In this document: one piece after another, positions 41,736 to 50,845 of the stretch
Layout: every line of letters starts with the position of its first letter
Position numbering within the stretch: the stretch's first letter is position 1
NCBI GenBank assembly: GCA_964521255.1
Contig: CAZFRM010000017.1
Span: 42,859-106,858, forward strand
Direction: 5' to 3'
DNA length: 64,000 nucleotides
From: ZC4RG29 sp964521255
GTDB taxonomy: Bacteria > Bacteroidota > Bacteroidia > Cytophagales > Cyclobacteriaceae
Notes under the pieces: model-generated
What the model was told of the DNA's origin: nothing
The model's database searches: none
What the model saw: only the letters and a program-made list of their open reading frames with translations
Program-made: the position numbers and the translations under genes

Positions 41736-42188
41736 ATGGTAGAAGCTAGTCCCGTTAAATTTTATTTCGCCAAATATTTTTTCCTTGCCTTCAGTGTGCT
41801 GCAATGGATCATGGCGTTGACAATTTTTCTTCGGTTCAGTGACTCGAACAAGCACCTTTTCGGAGCGCTTTTTTTTATCACTGTAGGCCTTGTCTTTTTT
41901 TATTTTTTCCTTTTGGTAGGCGACAAGGTAAAACGTGTGGCCATAGGAAAAAATAAGATTGTTATAATGGAGGGCCACCGGAATCTGCGATTTGCATGGC
42001 CCGAAGTAAAATCGCTAAAGATCGTTCCATTCTTCAACCTTTATAAGCTGAGGCTAAAAGGAAAAAAAGACAGCATCTTTTTCTTCCCCTCAAAAACTAT
42101 TGACCCTGCCTTTGGCCTGCTGACCAGGGACACATCCAAAATGGGCGAGATCGTCCAAAAGAAAAAGAAAGACTTTAATATCAAATAA
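41736..42188 (+). CDS. small membrane protein, hypothetical
   Basis: This encodes 150 residues with two membrane segments (about 12-32 and 42-62) and a basic cytoplasmic part whose strand pattern (VKRVAIGKNKIVIMEGHRNLRFAWPEVKSLKI) resembles bacterial PH-like domains. I cannot name a family. TACTTTTG at 41701-41708 is a possible -7 promoter element. Downstream is a copy of the dispersed palindromic repeat. Confidence 0.6.
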   Translation: MVEASPVKFYFAKYFFLAFSVLQWIMALTIFLRFSDSNKHLFGALFFITVGLVFFYFFLLVGDKVKRVAIGKNKIVIMEGHRNLRFAWPEVKSLKIVPFFNLYKLRLKGKKDSIFFFPSKTIDPAFGLLTRDTSKMGEIVQKKKKDFNIK

Positions 42189-42207
42189 TTGATTTCTGCC
42201 ATATCAG

Positions 42208-42264
42208 ATCGCAGATAAATCTTCAGCGCAAATCTGCGTGCATTCAATCTGCGAATTCTGCGGG
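42208..42264. repeat. dispersed palindromic repeat, copy D (no hairpin)
   Basis: Read on the minus strand it begins CCCGCAGAATTCGC and continues GAATGCACGCAGATTTGCG, matching copy A (5604-5690) except that the roughly 36-bp hairpin is missing. It therefore looks like the empty version of copy A. Confidence 0.65.
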
Positions 42265-42292
42265 AAAGAGTGGTATGACTTTTTAGCAGACC

Positions 42293-43492
42293 CTATTTCA
42301 ATTTCAGGACTCCTAATTCTTCCCCAACTTCCGTAAAAGCTTCGATGCACTTATCAAGATGTTCTACTTCATGGGCTGCCGAAATTTGAACCCGTATGCG
42401 TGCCTGACCTTTGGGAACGACAGGATAGAAAAATCCGATAACGTAAATTCCTTTTTCTAATAAAGCAGCCGCGAACTGTTGAGCCAACGGCGCCTCATAA
42501 AGCATAATGGGTACTATGGGATGTTCTCCTGGTTTAATATCAAAGCCCGCCTTTGTCATGGCTGATCGAAAGTACTTTGTGTTTTGCTCAAGCTTATCAC
42601 GAAGCGTTGTCGTCTCGGAAAGCATGTTAAAAACTTCGATCGACGCACCCACGATGGAGGGTGCTAATGTATTGGAAAATAAATATGGTCTTGAGCGTTG
42701 GCGCAGCAGTTCAATAATCTCTTTTTTTCCTGAAGTAAATCCTCCTGATGCTCCCCCCAATGCTTTGCCTAACGTACCCGTGATAATATCAACTCTGTCC
42801 ATCACCCCTCTGTATTCAGGAACGCCGCGTCCGGTTTTACCAATGAAACCCGTAGCATGGCATTCATCGGTCATAACCAATGCCTCATACTGATCAGCAA
42901 GATCACAGATCGTATCCATTTGTGCGATAGTGCCGTCCATTGAAAATGCTCCATCAGTAACAATCATGATCTGGTTGGCGCCATTCTTTTTCGCTTCTTC
43001 CAGTTTTACTTTAAGATCATCCATATTGTTGTGTTTGTAACGCAGGCGCATGGCTTTGCAAAGGCGAACACCATCAATAATAGATGCATGATTTAGTTCA
43101 TCTGAAATAATAGCATCTTGTTCTGACAACAGCGGTTCAAACACACCACCGTTGGCATCAAATGCTGCTGCATAAAGAATGGTATCCTCTGTTCGCAGGA
43201 AAGATGAAATTTTTTCTTCTAATTCTTTATGAATGTCCTGTGTGCCACAAATAAAACGCACCGAAGACATACCAAACCCATGCGTATCGATGGTGCGTTT
43301 GGCTGCATCGATTACGCGAGGATGTGACGATAGGCCGAGATAATTATTTGCACAGAAATTAATTACCGCCTTTCCATTTGTTTTTATTTCGGCTCCCTGT
43401 GCAGTGGTGATAATTCGCTCTTGTTTATATAATCCGGCTTCACGTATTGCCTTGAGTTCACGAATCAGAGCGGGTTTTAATTTTGTATACAT
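42293..43492 (-). CDS. kbl: glycine C-acetyltransferase (2-amino-3-ketobutyrate CoA ligase)
   Basis: This encodes 399 residues, a PLP enzyme of the alpha-oxoamine synthase family. CANNYLGLSSHP is near 46-57, the substrate and cofactor-binding region has DELNHASIIDG, MTDECHATGF supplies the PLP-binding Asp and His, and the Schiff-base Lys is in GTLGKALGG near 240-248. It splits 2-amino-3-oxobutyrate with CoA into glycine and acetyl-CoA, the second step of threonine breakdown. The threonine dehydrogenase gene is divergent about 420 bp away, with a small gene between. Assignment to kbl over the related bioF or spt rests on this context and on sequence character. Confidence 0.92.
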   Translation of the reverse strand: MYTKLKPALIRELKAIREAGLYKQERIITTAQGAEIKTNGKAVINFCANNYLGLSSHPRVIDAAKRTIDTHGFGMSSVRFICGTQDIHKELEEKISSFLRTEDTILYAAAFDANGGVFEPLLSEQDAIISDELNHASIIDGVRLCKAMRLRYKHNNMDDLKVKLEEAKKNGANQIMIVTDGAFSMDGTIAQMDTICDLADQYEALVMTDECHATGFIGKTGRGVPEYRGVMDRVDIITGTLGKALGGASGGFTSGKKEIIELLRQRSRPYLFSNTLAPSIVGASIEVFNMLSETTTLRDKLEQNTKYFRSAMTKAGFDIKPGEHPIVPIMLYEAPLAQQFAAALLEKGIYVIGFFYPVVPKGQARIRVQISAAHEVEHLDKCIEAFTEVGEELGVLKLK

Positions 43493-43514
43493 CGTATGAC
43501 GGCTAGGTGTTTGT

Positions 43515-43820
43515 TTAATTGATTTTTGGTTTGGGTTTGAATACCGGCTTCATCACAGGTTTTGCTGTTGTGGAAGGTGCTGGTATCGTTGGAGGTTTAG
43601 TTTCAGCTTCTTGTTTTACCGCTGCAGTTTTTGGAATGGGAATCTCCTTAAGCGGATACTTGCGCCGAATGGGATTAATGAGATAGAGCTTTTGAGCCGT
43701 AAAGCTGTTTGGATGGATTTGCTCAAATTCTTTTTTCCAGGAAGCCCAGAGTTTTTTCTCTTTCAAAAAGAAAAGGTTGGAGTCAATTCTTTTGCTACTT
43801 AGATATTCTTCAAAAGTCAT
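43515..43820 (-). CDS. small hypothetical protein with Pro/Lys-rich tail
   Basis: This encodes 101 residues. The first 60 are folded-looking (FEEYLSSKRIDSNLFFLKEKKLWASWKKEFEQIHP) and the last 40 are Pro, Thr, Lys and Ala-rich, probably disordered, ending FKPKPKIN. No family recognised. It is transcribed towards kbl with a 22-bp gap, so it probably shares its transcript, and it is divergent from the threonine dehydrogenase gene. Confidence 0.6.
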   Translation of the reverse strand: MTFEEYLSSKRIDSNLFFLKEKKLWASWKKEFEQIHPNSFTAQKLYLINPIRRKYPLKEIPIPKTAAVKQEAETKPPTIPAPSTTAKPVMKPVFKPKPKIN

Positions 43821-43915
43821 GGAAGCAAAGTTAATGATCTATCATTAATCAAATCCTAACAAGTGATAGGTTAATGGTAAATTTATTTAATTTTGAAATA
43901 ACATAGCCGAAAGCA

Positions 43916-44875
43916 ATGGGCAAGGAGCACAGAATATTAGTGATTGGAGCAGGAGGACAACTTGGGTCAGAATTGACGCAAGGCCTCTGGAATCTTTATG
44001 GTAAAGAAAAAGTAATTGCAACCGACATTAAAAACCCGGGCAATGTTGTTGGTAAAGGAAATTTTGAAATCCTTAATGCGCTTGACAGGGAAATCCTTTT
44101 CGACTTTATCCGAAAAAATAAGGTCACTCAAATTTACCACCTCGCAGCTATCCTGTCGGCAAAGGGAGAACAGAACCCCAAGTCAGCCTGGCATCTCAAC
44201 ATGGATAGCTTGCTCAACATTCTTGATGCCGCGGTAGAGTTTAAAATCGATAAAGTATACTGGCCAAGTTCAATCGCTGTGTTTGGCCCGACTACACCAA
44301 AAGATAACACGCCCCAGCATACCGTTATGGAACCTACGACCATCTATGGCATCAGCAAACTTGCCGGGGAGCGATGGTGTGAATGGTATCACTACAAATA
44401 TGGGTTGGATGTAAGAAGCCTTCGTTACCCGGGCTTGATTGGGTATCGTTCTATGGCAGGCGGAGGAACGACCGACTATGCTGTTGACATTTTTTTCAAA
44501 GCGATCCAGGAAAAAAAATATACTTGTTTCCTCATGGCCGACACCTACCTTCCGATGATGTACATGGACGATGCAATAAAAGCAACACTGAATTTAATGG
44601 AAGCGCCAAAGGAGAAAATAAAAATCCGTTCCAGCTACAACGTCTCTTCAATGAGTTTTTGCCCGGAAGATGTAGCGGCCTTCATTAAGAAATACATTCC
44701 TGATTTTGAAATGGCTTACGCGCCGGACTATCGTCAAAAGATCGCTGAATCCTGGCCAAGGTCTATCGATGATTCTGTTGCAAGAGAAGAGTGGAATTGG
44801 GAGCCTTCGTTCGGGCTACCGGAGATGGTGGAAGATATGATGAGTCATTTGCAGGTGAAGAGTTCGGTGGTTTGA
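43916..44875 (+). CDS. L-threonine 3-dehydrogenase, SDR type
   Basis: This encodes 319 residues, an extended short-chain dehydrogenase. The NAD site GAGGQLGSEL is near 11-20, and the catalytic Ser with Tyr-x-x-x-Lys is SSIA...YGISK near 143-147. The sequence closely follows the UDP-galactose-epimerase-like threonine dehydrogenases of Bacteroidota (SAKGEQNPKSAWHLNMDSLLN, YPGLIGY, GTTDYAVDIF). It oxidises L-threonine to 2-amino-3-oxobutyrate, the substrate of Kbl, whose gene is divergent from it. TAATTTTG at 43888-43895 may be its -7 promoter element. The name tdh is usually given to the unrelated zinc enzyme, so no symbol is assigned. Confidence 0.88.
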   Translation: MGKEHRILVIGAGGQLGSELTQGLWNLYGKEKVIATDIKNPGNVVGKGNFEILNALDREILFDFIRKNKVTQIYHLAAILSAKGEQNPKSAWHLNMDSLLNILDAAVEFKIDKVYWPSSIAVFGPTTPKDNTPQHTVMEPTTIYGISKLAGERWCEWYHYKYGLDVRSLRYPGLIGYRSMAGGGTTDYAVDIFFKAIQEKKYTCFLMADTYLPMMYMDDAIKATLNLMEAPKEKIKIRSSYNVSSMSFCPEDVAAFIKKYIPDFEMAYAPDYRQKIAESWPRSIDDSVAREEWNWEPSFGLPEMVEDMMSHLQVKSSVV

Positions 44876-44880
44876 GACTG

Positions 44881-47262
44881 TTATCTGACTACGGCGATCT
44901 TTACAAATCTAAATCCGTTAGAAGTGATCACCCTGCCAATATAGATTCCATTTTTAATATTACTTCCTAGTGCTATTTCATTCTTACCAGCTTCGAGCTT
45001 TACGTCTAATAGATTTTTCCCAGCTTCGTCAAAAAGTAAAAATCGTGATGATGTGGAACCGTCGTTTATCTTGATATAAATTGTTTGTTCAATTACAGGG
45101 TTAGGGTACAGAGAAAACGTACTGGTTAATTCACTATCGGCAATTACGGCAATGACCTTAGAGTATTCGTATGATTCGTCAAGATCAATACTTTTTAGAC
45201 GATAATAATATCGCCCTGACAATGCATCTTCATCCAAATATGAATAGGTGGTTTTAACATTATGTCCACCTCGGCCACTTATTCGGGTAATCGTTTCAAA
45301 ATCAGTTCCGTTGGTTGATCGTTCCAAAAGAAAGTGATCAAAGTTGTCTTCGCTAGCGGTAGACCATTCAACATTAATACCTTCATTTGTGAAGTAGCCG
45401 CCTAAACTAAGTAATCGAATAGGAAGTGGAGAGACGGTATTATTAATTGAACCTACATACAAAGATCCACCTGTAAGATTCGCAAGACTTATATCTGAAC
45501 GACGTGCTAAAAAGTTAGTAAAACTACCAGTAGCAGTAACGTGAGTTGAAGACGGGATGGCACTATTTTGCCTCATCAATCGTATATGTGAAAGATTGGC
45601 TACAGGTCCAAATCCGGTTCCCCCTGCCTTCACATTAAAAGTTCCTCCTGATAAACCATTGCCAGAAGAAATCGTCCAGTAAGAATTACCTCTTCTTAGA
45701 ATTGGTCCTCCCGTATCAGTAATATTGACATCACTGGTAGTATTAACCCCTGTATGGGAAATCGTTATGCTACCCCCTGGATTTGGGGCACTCGACGGAT
45801 ACCATAAAGTTATGGGACGAGTATCCTCAGATGTTCCTAGTGGAAATAAATAGGCGCCGGAGTTCCCAATGTCACCATCAGTTGCAGTTTCACTAACGGT
45901 CCAACCCCGAATCCATCGGGTGAAGTTTCCATTGTAAAATTTGCCACTTGTATAAGACAAGTACCCCCGATTATTAACATCATATCCCAGCATTAATGTG
46001 TTTCCTGAGAGGCTTACGTTTCCTGAAGTAAAAGTTAATGTGTTCCTAACGGTTACCGCTGTCTGAATTACAATTGAGTTTGCTGAGATATTGTTGAATT
46101 GCAAGCGTTCAAGGGTCAGCGTATTTCCAGAAATGGTCTGCTGTACTGAGCCGGTAAAAGCTAATGTTCCGCTTCCTGAAATTGTTCCTTGCAATGTGAA
46201 ATTGCCGTAAACACTTAAAGTGTTTGAACTGATTGTCACTGATGCACCAGAATTAATAGTAAGGTTGAGTGCACTTGCAGCTGACCCTATGTTCGGGTAG
46301 CGATTTGAAGAGACGACTGGAATTATAGCATCAATGGTTGAAGAAGGCCTGGTATTATTACACCAATTTGAATTAGTATTCCAATCTGAACTTGATGCAC
46401 CTGTCCAACCTCCAGAAGACATAACTGTGATTAAAACTGCACTGGAATTCCATGAGCAACTACTCCTAGTGGCTCTTCTTCTGTACCAGGTATTTTGCGT
46501 TAGAGTTCCAGGTGTGAAGTTTTGACCTGTTGCAGATGTTATGTTGGAGAATCCGCTCGTAGCAGAGGTTGTACTTGCTTGCCATTGATAGGTTCCTCCT
46601 GAGATGCTATTTCCTGATATTTGTGAAGGAGAATTGCCTGAACAAATCCATTGATTTGTATTGATAAAATTTGAGGCCCCACAACCGACACCAAGGCCCC
46701 CTACAAAATCAGCAAGTTCGGGATCATTATTTTCGAGATCCTGTTCGGTTTCTGTGTTGTTGGGAAACGTCTCACCACCGCTATTATCAATGAAAGGTGT
46801 ATCGTCAAAAATATAAAAATCCGTACCACCAGTAATTGTTCCCTCCCAATGCGTGAATTCTCCAACTACAACTATATTACCACTATTGTTAATTTTAGCT
46901 CCACCGGAAGTAGTAGAAGTTAAATCACCAAGTACAATCAAAAGACCGCCGGGGTGAACTACGACTCCTTGGTTTGCTAAGGTTAGATTGCCTGCAATCA
47001 CCAAAGTATCATATATGTTAATGTAGGATCCACCTGTAACGTCAAGGTTACCGACTCTCGTAATGTAACCATAAATATTTACGATCTGTCCTCCCGAAAG
47101 CGTTGTTGATGGAGGAGGATCTGCCATCCAGGCTTCAGCTTTAGTCCAGGAACTTGCTGTTTCCCATGCTCCTGTATAATTATTATTTGAGCTATATCTT
47201 AATTGGGAATACGATGAAACAGAAGCAAATACGAAAATCAAAATCCCTAAAAGCTTTCTCAT
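44881..47262 (-). CDS. T9SS-sorted surface protein, copy 1
   Basis: This encodes 793 residues with a signal peptide (about 1-19, ending SSYSQ) and a C-terminal type IX sorting domain of about 75 residues (FSLYPNPVIEQTIYIKI, ending NGIYIGRVITSNGFRFVKIAVVR). In between are beta-rich repeats: a G-x-W start, strands of the GNLTLANQGVVVHPGG type (parallel beta-solenoid-like), an Ig-like section with paired Cys, a WTGASSSDWNTNSNWCN segment and a fibronectin-like LERSTNGTDFETITRI part. It would be exported by Sec and anchored on the cell surface or secreted. It is paralogous along its whole length to the gene at 47598-50006 and probably arose by tandem duplication. Confidence 0.88.
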   Translation of the reverse strand: MRKLLGILIFVFASVSSYSQLRYSSNNNYTGAWETASSWTKAEAWMADPPPSTTLSGGQIVNIYGYITRVGNLDVTGGSYINIYDTLVIAGNLTLANQGVVVHPGGLLIVLGDLTSTTSGGAKINNSGNIVVVGEFTHWEGTITGGTDFYIFDDTPFIDNSGGETFPNNTETEQDLENNDPELADFVGGLGVGCGASNFINTNQWICSGNSPSQISGNSISGGTYQWQASTTSATSGFSNITSATGQNFTPGTLTQNTWYRRRATRSSCSWNSSAVLITVMSSGGWTGASSSDWNTNSNWCNNTRPSSTIDAIIPVVSSNRYPNIGSAASALNLTINSGASVTISSNTLSVYGNFTLQGTISGSGTLAFTGSVQQTISGNTLTLERLQFNNISANSIVIQTAVTVRNTLTFTSGNVSLSGNTLMLGYDVNNRGYLSYTSGKFYNGNFTRWIRGWTVSETATDGDIGNSGAYLFPLGTSEDTRPITLWYPSSAPNPGGSITISHTGVNTTSDVNITDTGGPILRRGNSYWTISSGNGLSGGTFNVKAGGTGFGPVANLSHIRLMRQNSAIPSSTHVTATGSFTNFLARRSDISLANLTGGSLYVGSINNTVSPLPIRLLSLGGYFTNEGINVEWSTASEDNFDHFLLERSTNGTDFETITRISGRGGHNVKTTYSYLDEDALSGRYYYRLKSIDLDESYEYSKVIAVIADSELTSTFSLYPNPVIEQTIYIKINDGSTSSRFLLFDEAGKNLLDVKLEAGKNEIALGSNIKNGIYIGRVITSNGFRFVKIAVVR

Positions 47263-47326
47263 AGATTCTTTGTCACCCTTAATAAAACCTCAATAAGTTG
47301 CACATTCAACCAAACACACATCGCCC

Positions 47327-47458
47327 ATGCCTTTACTCAAGACAATGGAGGAGAATGGTCTTCTAAACTGTGATTATTTCACGACCCGACGCACTTAACG
47401 CACTAAACGCAGAAACAATGGGCTCCGCAAATTTATGCAAGAAATCTACCAATTAACA
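47327..47458 (+). pseudogene. decayed 5' end of enoyl-CoA hydratase gene
   Basis: From the ATG at 47327 the DNA is a diverged copy of the first about 130 bp of the intact gene at 50069: ATGCCTTTACTCAA here, ATGCCCTTACTCAA there, then GGAGAATGGTCTTCT in both and TGCAAGAAAT about 115 bp on. The leader before the ATG is also shared (CTCAATAAGTT, CACACCC/CACACATCGCCC). The copy has an in-frame stop after 23 codons and then loses similarity. It is the scar of the tandem duplication of the neighbouring surface-protein gene. The rest of 47263-47597 holds nothing else. Confidence 0.75.
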
Positions 47459-47597
47459 GGCAATTATTTTAAAAATGCGTTTAGCGCTATTTAAACGCTT
47501 TCTTTACAATTTTAATCCTAAAATGCAAAACAAAAATGCCGTAAAAATTAATGGAGCGGTACCAGTATGGGACGATTGAAATTAACCTGGGAAAAGC

Positions 47598-50006
47598 TTA
47601 CCTCGCCACTACCAGTTTCATGGTTTGAATTCCAGAGCCTGTCAATACCCTAACCACGTAAATTCCATTGGGCATATCAAGTCTCAACGGTATTTCATTG
47701 TCACCTTCGCTTAGGTTAGCATCGAGGTGAATTTTGCCCAATTCATCAAGAAGAACCAAACGCGCCGAGGAAACATCCTCATTCAATTTTACATGAAAGG
47801 ACTGATTACTTGCCGGGTTGGGATAAACAGAAATTCCATTCTTTTCTCCGGAAGCTATGATTGCAATTGTCTTTGAATATTCGAATGACTCATCAACATT
47901 GATGATCTTCAACCGGTAATAATAACGGCCTGAATGTGCTGTTTCATCAAGATGAGAATATTTTGAAATAATGTTATGACCTCCTTTTCCACTTATCCTG
48001 GCAATGGATTTGAAATCTATACCATTAACAGAACGCTCAAGAAGGAAATGATCAAAGTTATCTTCACTTGCCGTAGACCAATCAATTGTAGTTCCATTAC
48101 CAGAAAAATATCCTGAGAAACTTAATAGGCGAATAGGAAGAGGAGTTTGAATTGCATCAACTGAGCCGATGTAAAAGGTGTTGGTTAAGTCAGTTGTCGT
48201 CAAGTCTGTTCTTGAAACTAAGAAGTTTTCATTGGGGCTAATGTTTCCGGATACTGAACCGTGGCTACCCACAACACTCGCACTTCTTATTACTCTCAAG
48301 TCAGCGAGTTCACCAACCGTTCCAAAACCAGTACCACCTGTTTCGATGGTCCAGGTTCCACTTGTTATTCCGGTGTTACTCACAGTCCAGTATGAATCCT
48401 GACGTTTCACAACGGTGGTTGAGGTACTTGGATCAGCGAATGATACATCGGAGGTCGTTGGCGCCCCAGTATGGCTTACGCGTAACACTCCTGAATTTCC
48501 ACTGACTGTCCGGCCGACTTTGAAAGGCCTATAATTGGAAATGGTGCCCATAGGAAACAATATCCTGTCAGTGTTAAATGTTGAAGCAGGAATGGCCCGG
48601 CTAAAAGCGCCATTATAAAACCAGCCAGAAGTATAGGTCAGATCATTGGTTGAGCCATCATCTGTGAGCAAGAGGTTATTGCCCATGAGATTGATTGCGC
48701 CCGCCGTCATATTGATTCGATCGGTTACCGTGGCGAGAGTGTTAAAGGTGATACCAGTAGAATTATTGAAGGTCAATGTTCTAAAAGTTAAAACGCTACT
48801 GGTAAAGGTTTGCGGAGAAGTTCCGTTTAAATTCACTGTACCGCTACTTGGATTAAAAGTTCCATTATTGGTGACATCACCGTAAATTGTTAAGGTTGCA
48901 GAGGACCCAGAAAAAGTTAATGTTGCGCCTGGATGAATAATAAGATCTCGACATACGGCAACGTTGTTGTTTATTATAGGCATATTGTTAGCAACGGATG
49001 GAATTACAGCATCGCCTGAAGAGTTTGGTGGTTGGCGATTGCACCAGTTATCTCCGGTATTCCAATTTGTACTAAATCCACCAATCCATCCACTATTAGC
49101 TGGCATAATGGTTACTTGAACAGCTGGTGATGTTCCCGTACAACCTCCTGAGGTAACTTTTCGTCTGAACCAGGTAGTCTGTGAAAGTGTACCAGGTGAG
49201 TACGATGAGTTACTATTTGTGCCAGGGGCGGATGCAAAACCGGTTGTTGAAGAAGTTGTACTATATTCCCAGAGATAAGTAAATGGACTGCCAGCATTTG
49301 TCGTTCCTGTCAGGGCTGCGGCAGCAAGACCTGAACATCTTGCTTGATTGGCAGTAATTGAATTAGTAAACCCGCAAAGATTTCTTCCCGAACAAGGACC
49401 TGTGTTGCAACTTTGACCAGAACCAAAGGTAGTTGATGATCCTCCGTTATTAAGTGAGCCAGTGGTAATGATATCCCCGGTTCCAATAAGATCGGCATTT
49501 CCCCCATTATTAAAATTTCCATTCACATACACCAGACCGCCAATGGTAAATGTTCCGCTGTTGTTGCCATTGGTGAGGTTTCCATTGATGATTAGTGTCC
49601 CTCCTGATTCGATAAGAAGAGTTACATTGTTCCCGATTGATGTGGCACCTAATATTAACGTAGCACCGCTTCTCACTATCAGAGTAGAGAAGTTATTAAT
49701 GTTGCCATTACCACCAAATGTGGTAGTACCTGCCGTTACATCAATTACACCACCATTACCGACGGTAAGACTGAAATTGGTATTATCAGTTGCATTAGCG
49801 GCAAAGGTATAATAGCCTGTTGATATTGATATATTTTGGTTAATAAGCAAAGGGTGTGATACAGATGCATTTGTGGTAGGACCCGGGACACCTGATGACC
49901 ATACTGTTACATCATTCCAATTGCCACTTGCAATTGAAGTAGTTTGGGCATTAGTAGCACTTCCCCATACAAGGCTTAAGAAACAAAATAAAAGGACGGG
50001 CCTCAT
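47598..50006 (-). CDS. T9SS-sorted surface protein, copy 2
   Basis: This encodes 802 residues with the same layout as the 44881-47262 gene: signal peptide (about 1-20, ending ATNAQ), beta-solenoid-like strands (NISISTGYYTFAANATDN, GGTLIINGNLTNG), an Ig-like part, GWIGGFSTNWNTGDNWCN, the LPIRLLSFSGYFSG to HFLLERSVNG section, and a C-terminal type IX sorting domain (SVYPNPASNQSFHVKL ... GIYVVRVLTGSGIQTMKLVVAR). The two genes lie head to tail in tandem. The N-terminal halves have diverged more than the last 200 residues. The divergent promoter region is shared with the enoyl-CoA hydratase gene. Confidence 0.88.
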   Translation of the reverse strand: MRPVLLFCFLSLVWGSATNAQTTSIASGNWNDVTVWSSGVPGPTTNASVSHPLLINQNISISTGYYTFAANATDNTNFSLTVGNGGVIDVTAGTTTFGGNGNINNFSTLIVRSGATLILGATSIGNNVTLLIESGGTLIINGNLTNGNNSGTFTIGGLVYVNGNFNNGGNADLIGTGDIITTGSLNNGGSSTTFGSGQSCNTGPCSGRNLCGFTNSITANQARCSGLAAAALTGTTNAGSPFTYLWEYSTTSSTTGFASAPGTNSNSSYSPGTLSQTTWFRRKVTSGGCTGTSPAVQVTIMPANSGWIGGFSTNWNTGDNWCNRQPPNSSGDAVIPSVANNMPIINNNVAVCRDLIIHPGATLTFSGSSATLTIYGDVTNNGTFNPSSGTVNLNGTSPQTFTSSVLTFRTLTFNNSTGITFNTLATVTDRINMTAGAINLMGNNLLLTDDGSTNDLTYTSGWFYNGAFSRAIPASTFNTDRILFPMGTISNYRPFKVGRTVSGNSGVLRVSHTGAPTTSDVSFADPSTSTTVVKRQDSYWTVSNTGITSGTWTIETGGTGFGTVGELADLRVIRSASVVGSHGSVSGNISPNENFLVSRTDLTTTDLTNTFYIGSVDAIQTPLPIRLLSFSGYFSGNGTTIDWSTASEDNFDHFLLERSVNGIDFKSIARISGKGGHNIISKYSHLDETAHSGRYYYRLKIINVDESFEYSKTIAIIASGEKNGISVYPNPASNQSFHVKLNEDVSSARLVLLDELGKIHLDANLSEGDNEIPLRLDMPNGIYVVRVLTGSGIQTMKLVVAR

Positions 50007-50068
50007 AAAATTTTTGTGCTTCTTTAAAACTCAATAAGTTACATTCAAAAAAAATAAACACACCCAAC

Positions 50069-50845
50069 ATGCCCTTACTCAAAAAATCAGAGGAGAATGG
50101 TCTTCTTGTTTTAACTGTATCACGGCCGGAGGCCTTAAATGCTTTAAATGTCGAAATGCTTGAGAGGCTTCGTGAAGATATGCAAGAAATTAGCCAGAAT
50201 GCTAAAATTCGTGCCGTAATTCTAACAGGTGACGGTGACAAAGCATTCATTGCCGGTGCAGATATAAAGGAACTGACTTCTCTGAATCAGGCAGAAGCCT
50301 TTGAATTATCAAAAAAAGGTCAGCTTTTATTACACGAAATAGAACATTCTGAAAAACCAATATTAGCTGCCATAAATGGCTTTGCGCTTGGAGGCGGATG
50401 TGAATTAGCAATGGCTTGTCATATAAGAATTGCAGTGGAAAATGCCAGACTGGGACAGCCCGAAATCAATTTGGGAACTATACCGGGTTACGGAGGTACA
50501 CAACGATTGACGCAGTTAGCAGGCAGGGGAAAAGCATTGGAATTATTGTTAACCGGAGAAATGATTACGGCTCGTGAAGCGCTTTCAATTGGACTGGTCA
50601 ATCATGTCGTTGCTAACAAAGATGAGTTGATGTCGTATTCAACAACTTTGATGAATAAGATTTTAAGTAAAAGCCCCATCGCTATTGCTAACATCATCAA
50701 AAGTGTAAACGCCGGATTTGCATTTGAAAAAGATGGCTATGAAGCCGAAGCCACTAATTTTGCTGCATGTGCCACCACGGAAGATTTTAAGGAAGGCACT
50801 ACCGCCTTCATTGAGAAAAGAAAACCTGTATTTAAAGGAAAGTAA
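50069..50845 (+). CDS. enoyl-CoA hydratase/isomerase family protein (crotonase)
   Basis: This encodes 258 residues of normal crotonase length. The oxyanion-hole region GADIKEL is near 66-72, GFALGGGCELAMACH near 103-117 carries the first catalytic Glu, and PEINLGTIPGYGGTQRL near 131-147 the second. It hydrates trans-2-enoyl-CoA esters in fatty acid or branched-chain breakdown; the exact chain specificity is not set by the sequence. The flippase gene starts directly after the stop. A diverged copy of its 5' end remains at 47327-47458. Confidence 0.93.
   Translation: MPLLKKSEENGLLVLTVSRPEALNALNVEMLERLREDMQEISQNAKIRAVILTGDGDKAFIAGADIKELTSLNQAEAFELSKKGQLLLHEIEHSEKPILAAINGFALGGGCELAMACHIRIAVENARLGQPEINLGTIPGYGGTQRLTQLAGRGKALELLLTGEMITAREALSIGLVNHVVANKDELMSYSTTLMNKILSKSPIAIANIIKSVNAGFAFEKDGYEAEATNFAACATTEDFKEGTTAFIEKRKPVFKGK

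Noticed and set aside
46334..49812. Plus-strand frames inside the two surface-protein genes
   Set aside because: They are shadows of beta-strand repeats, Val/Pro-rich with no start signals.
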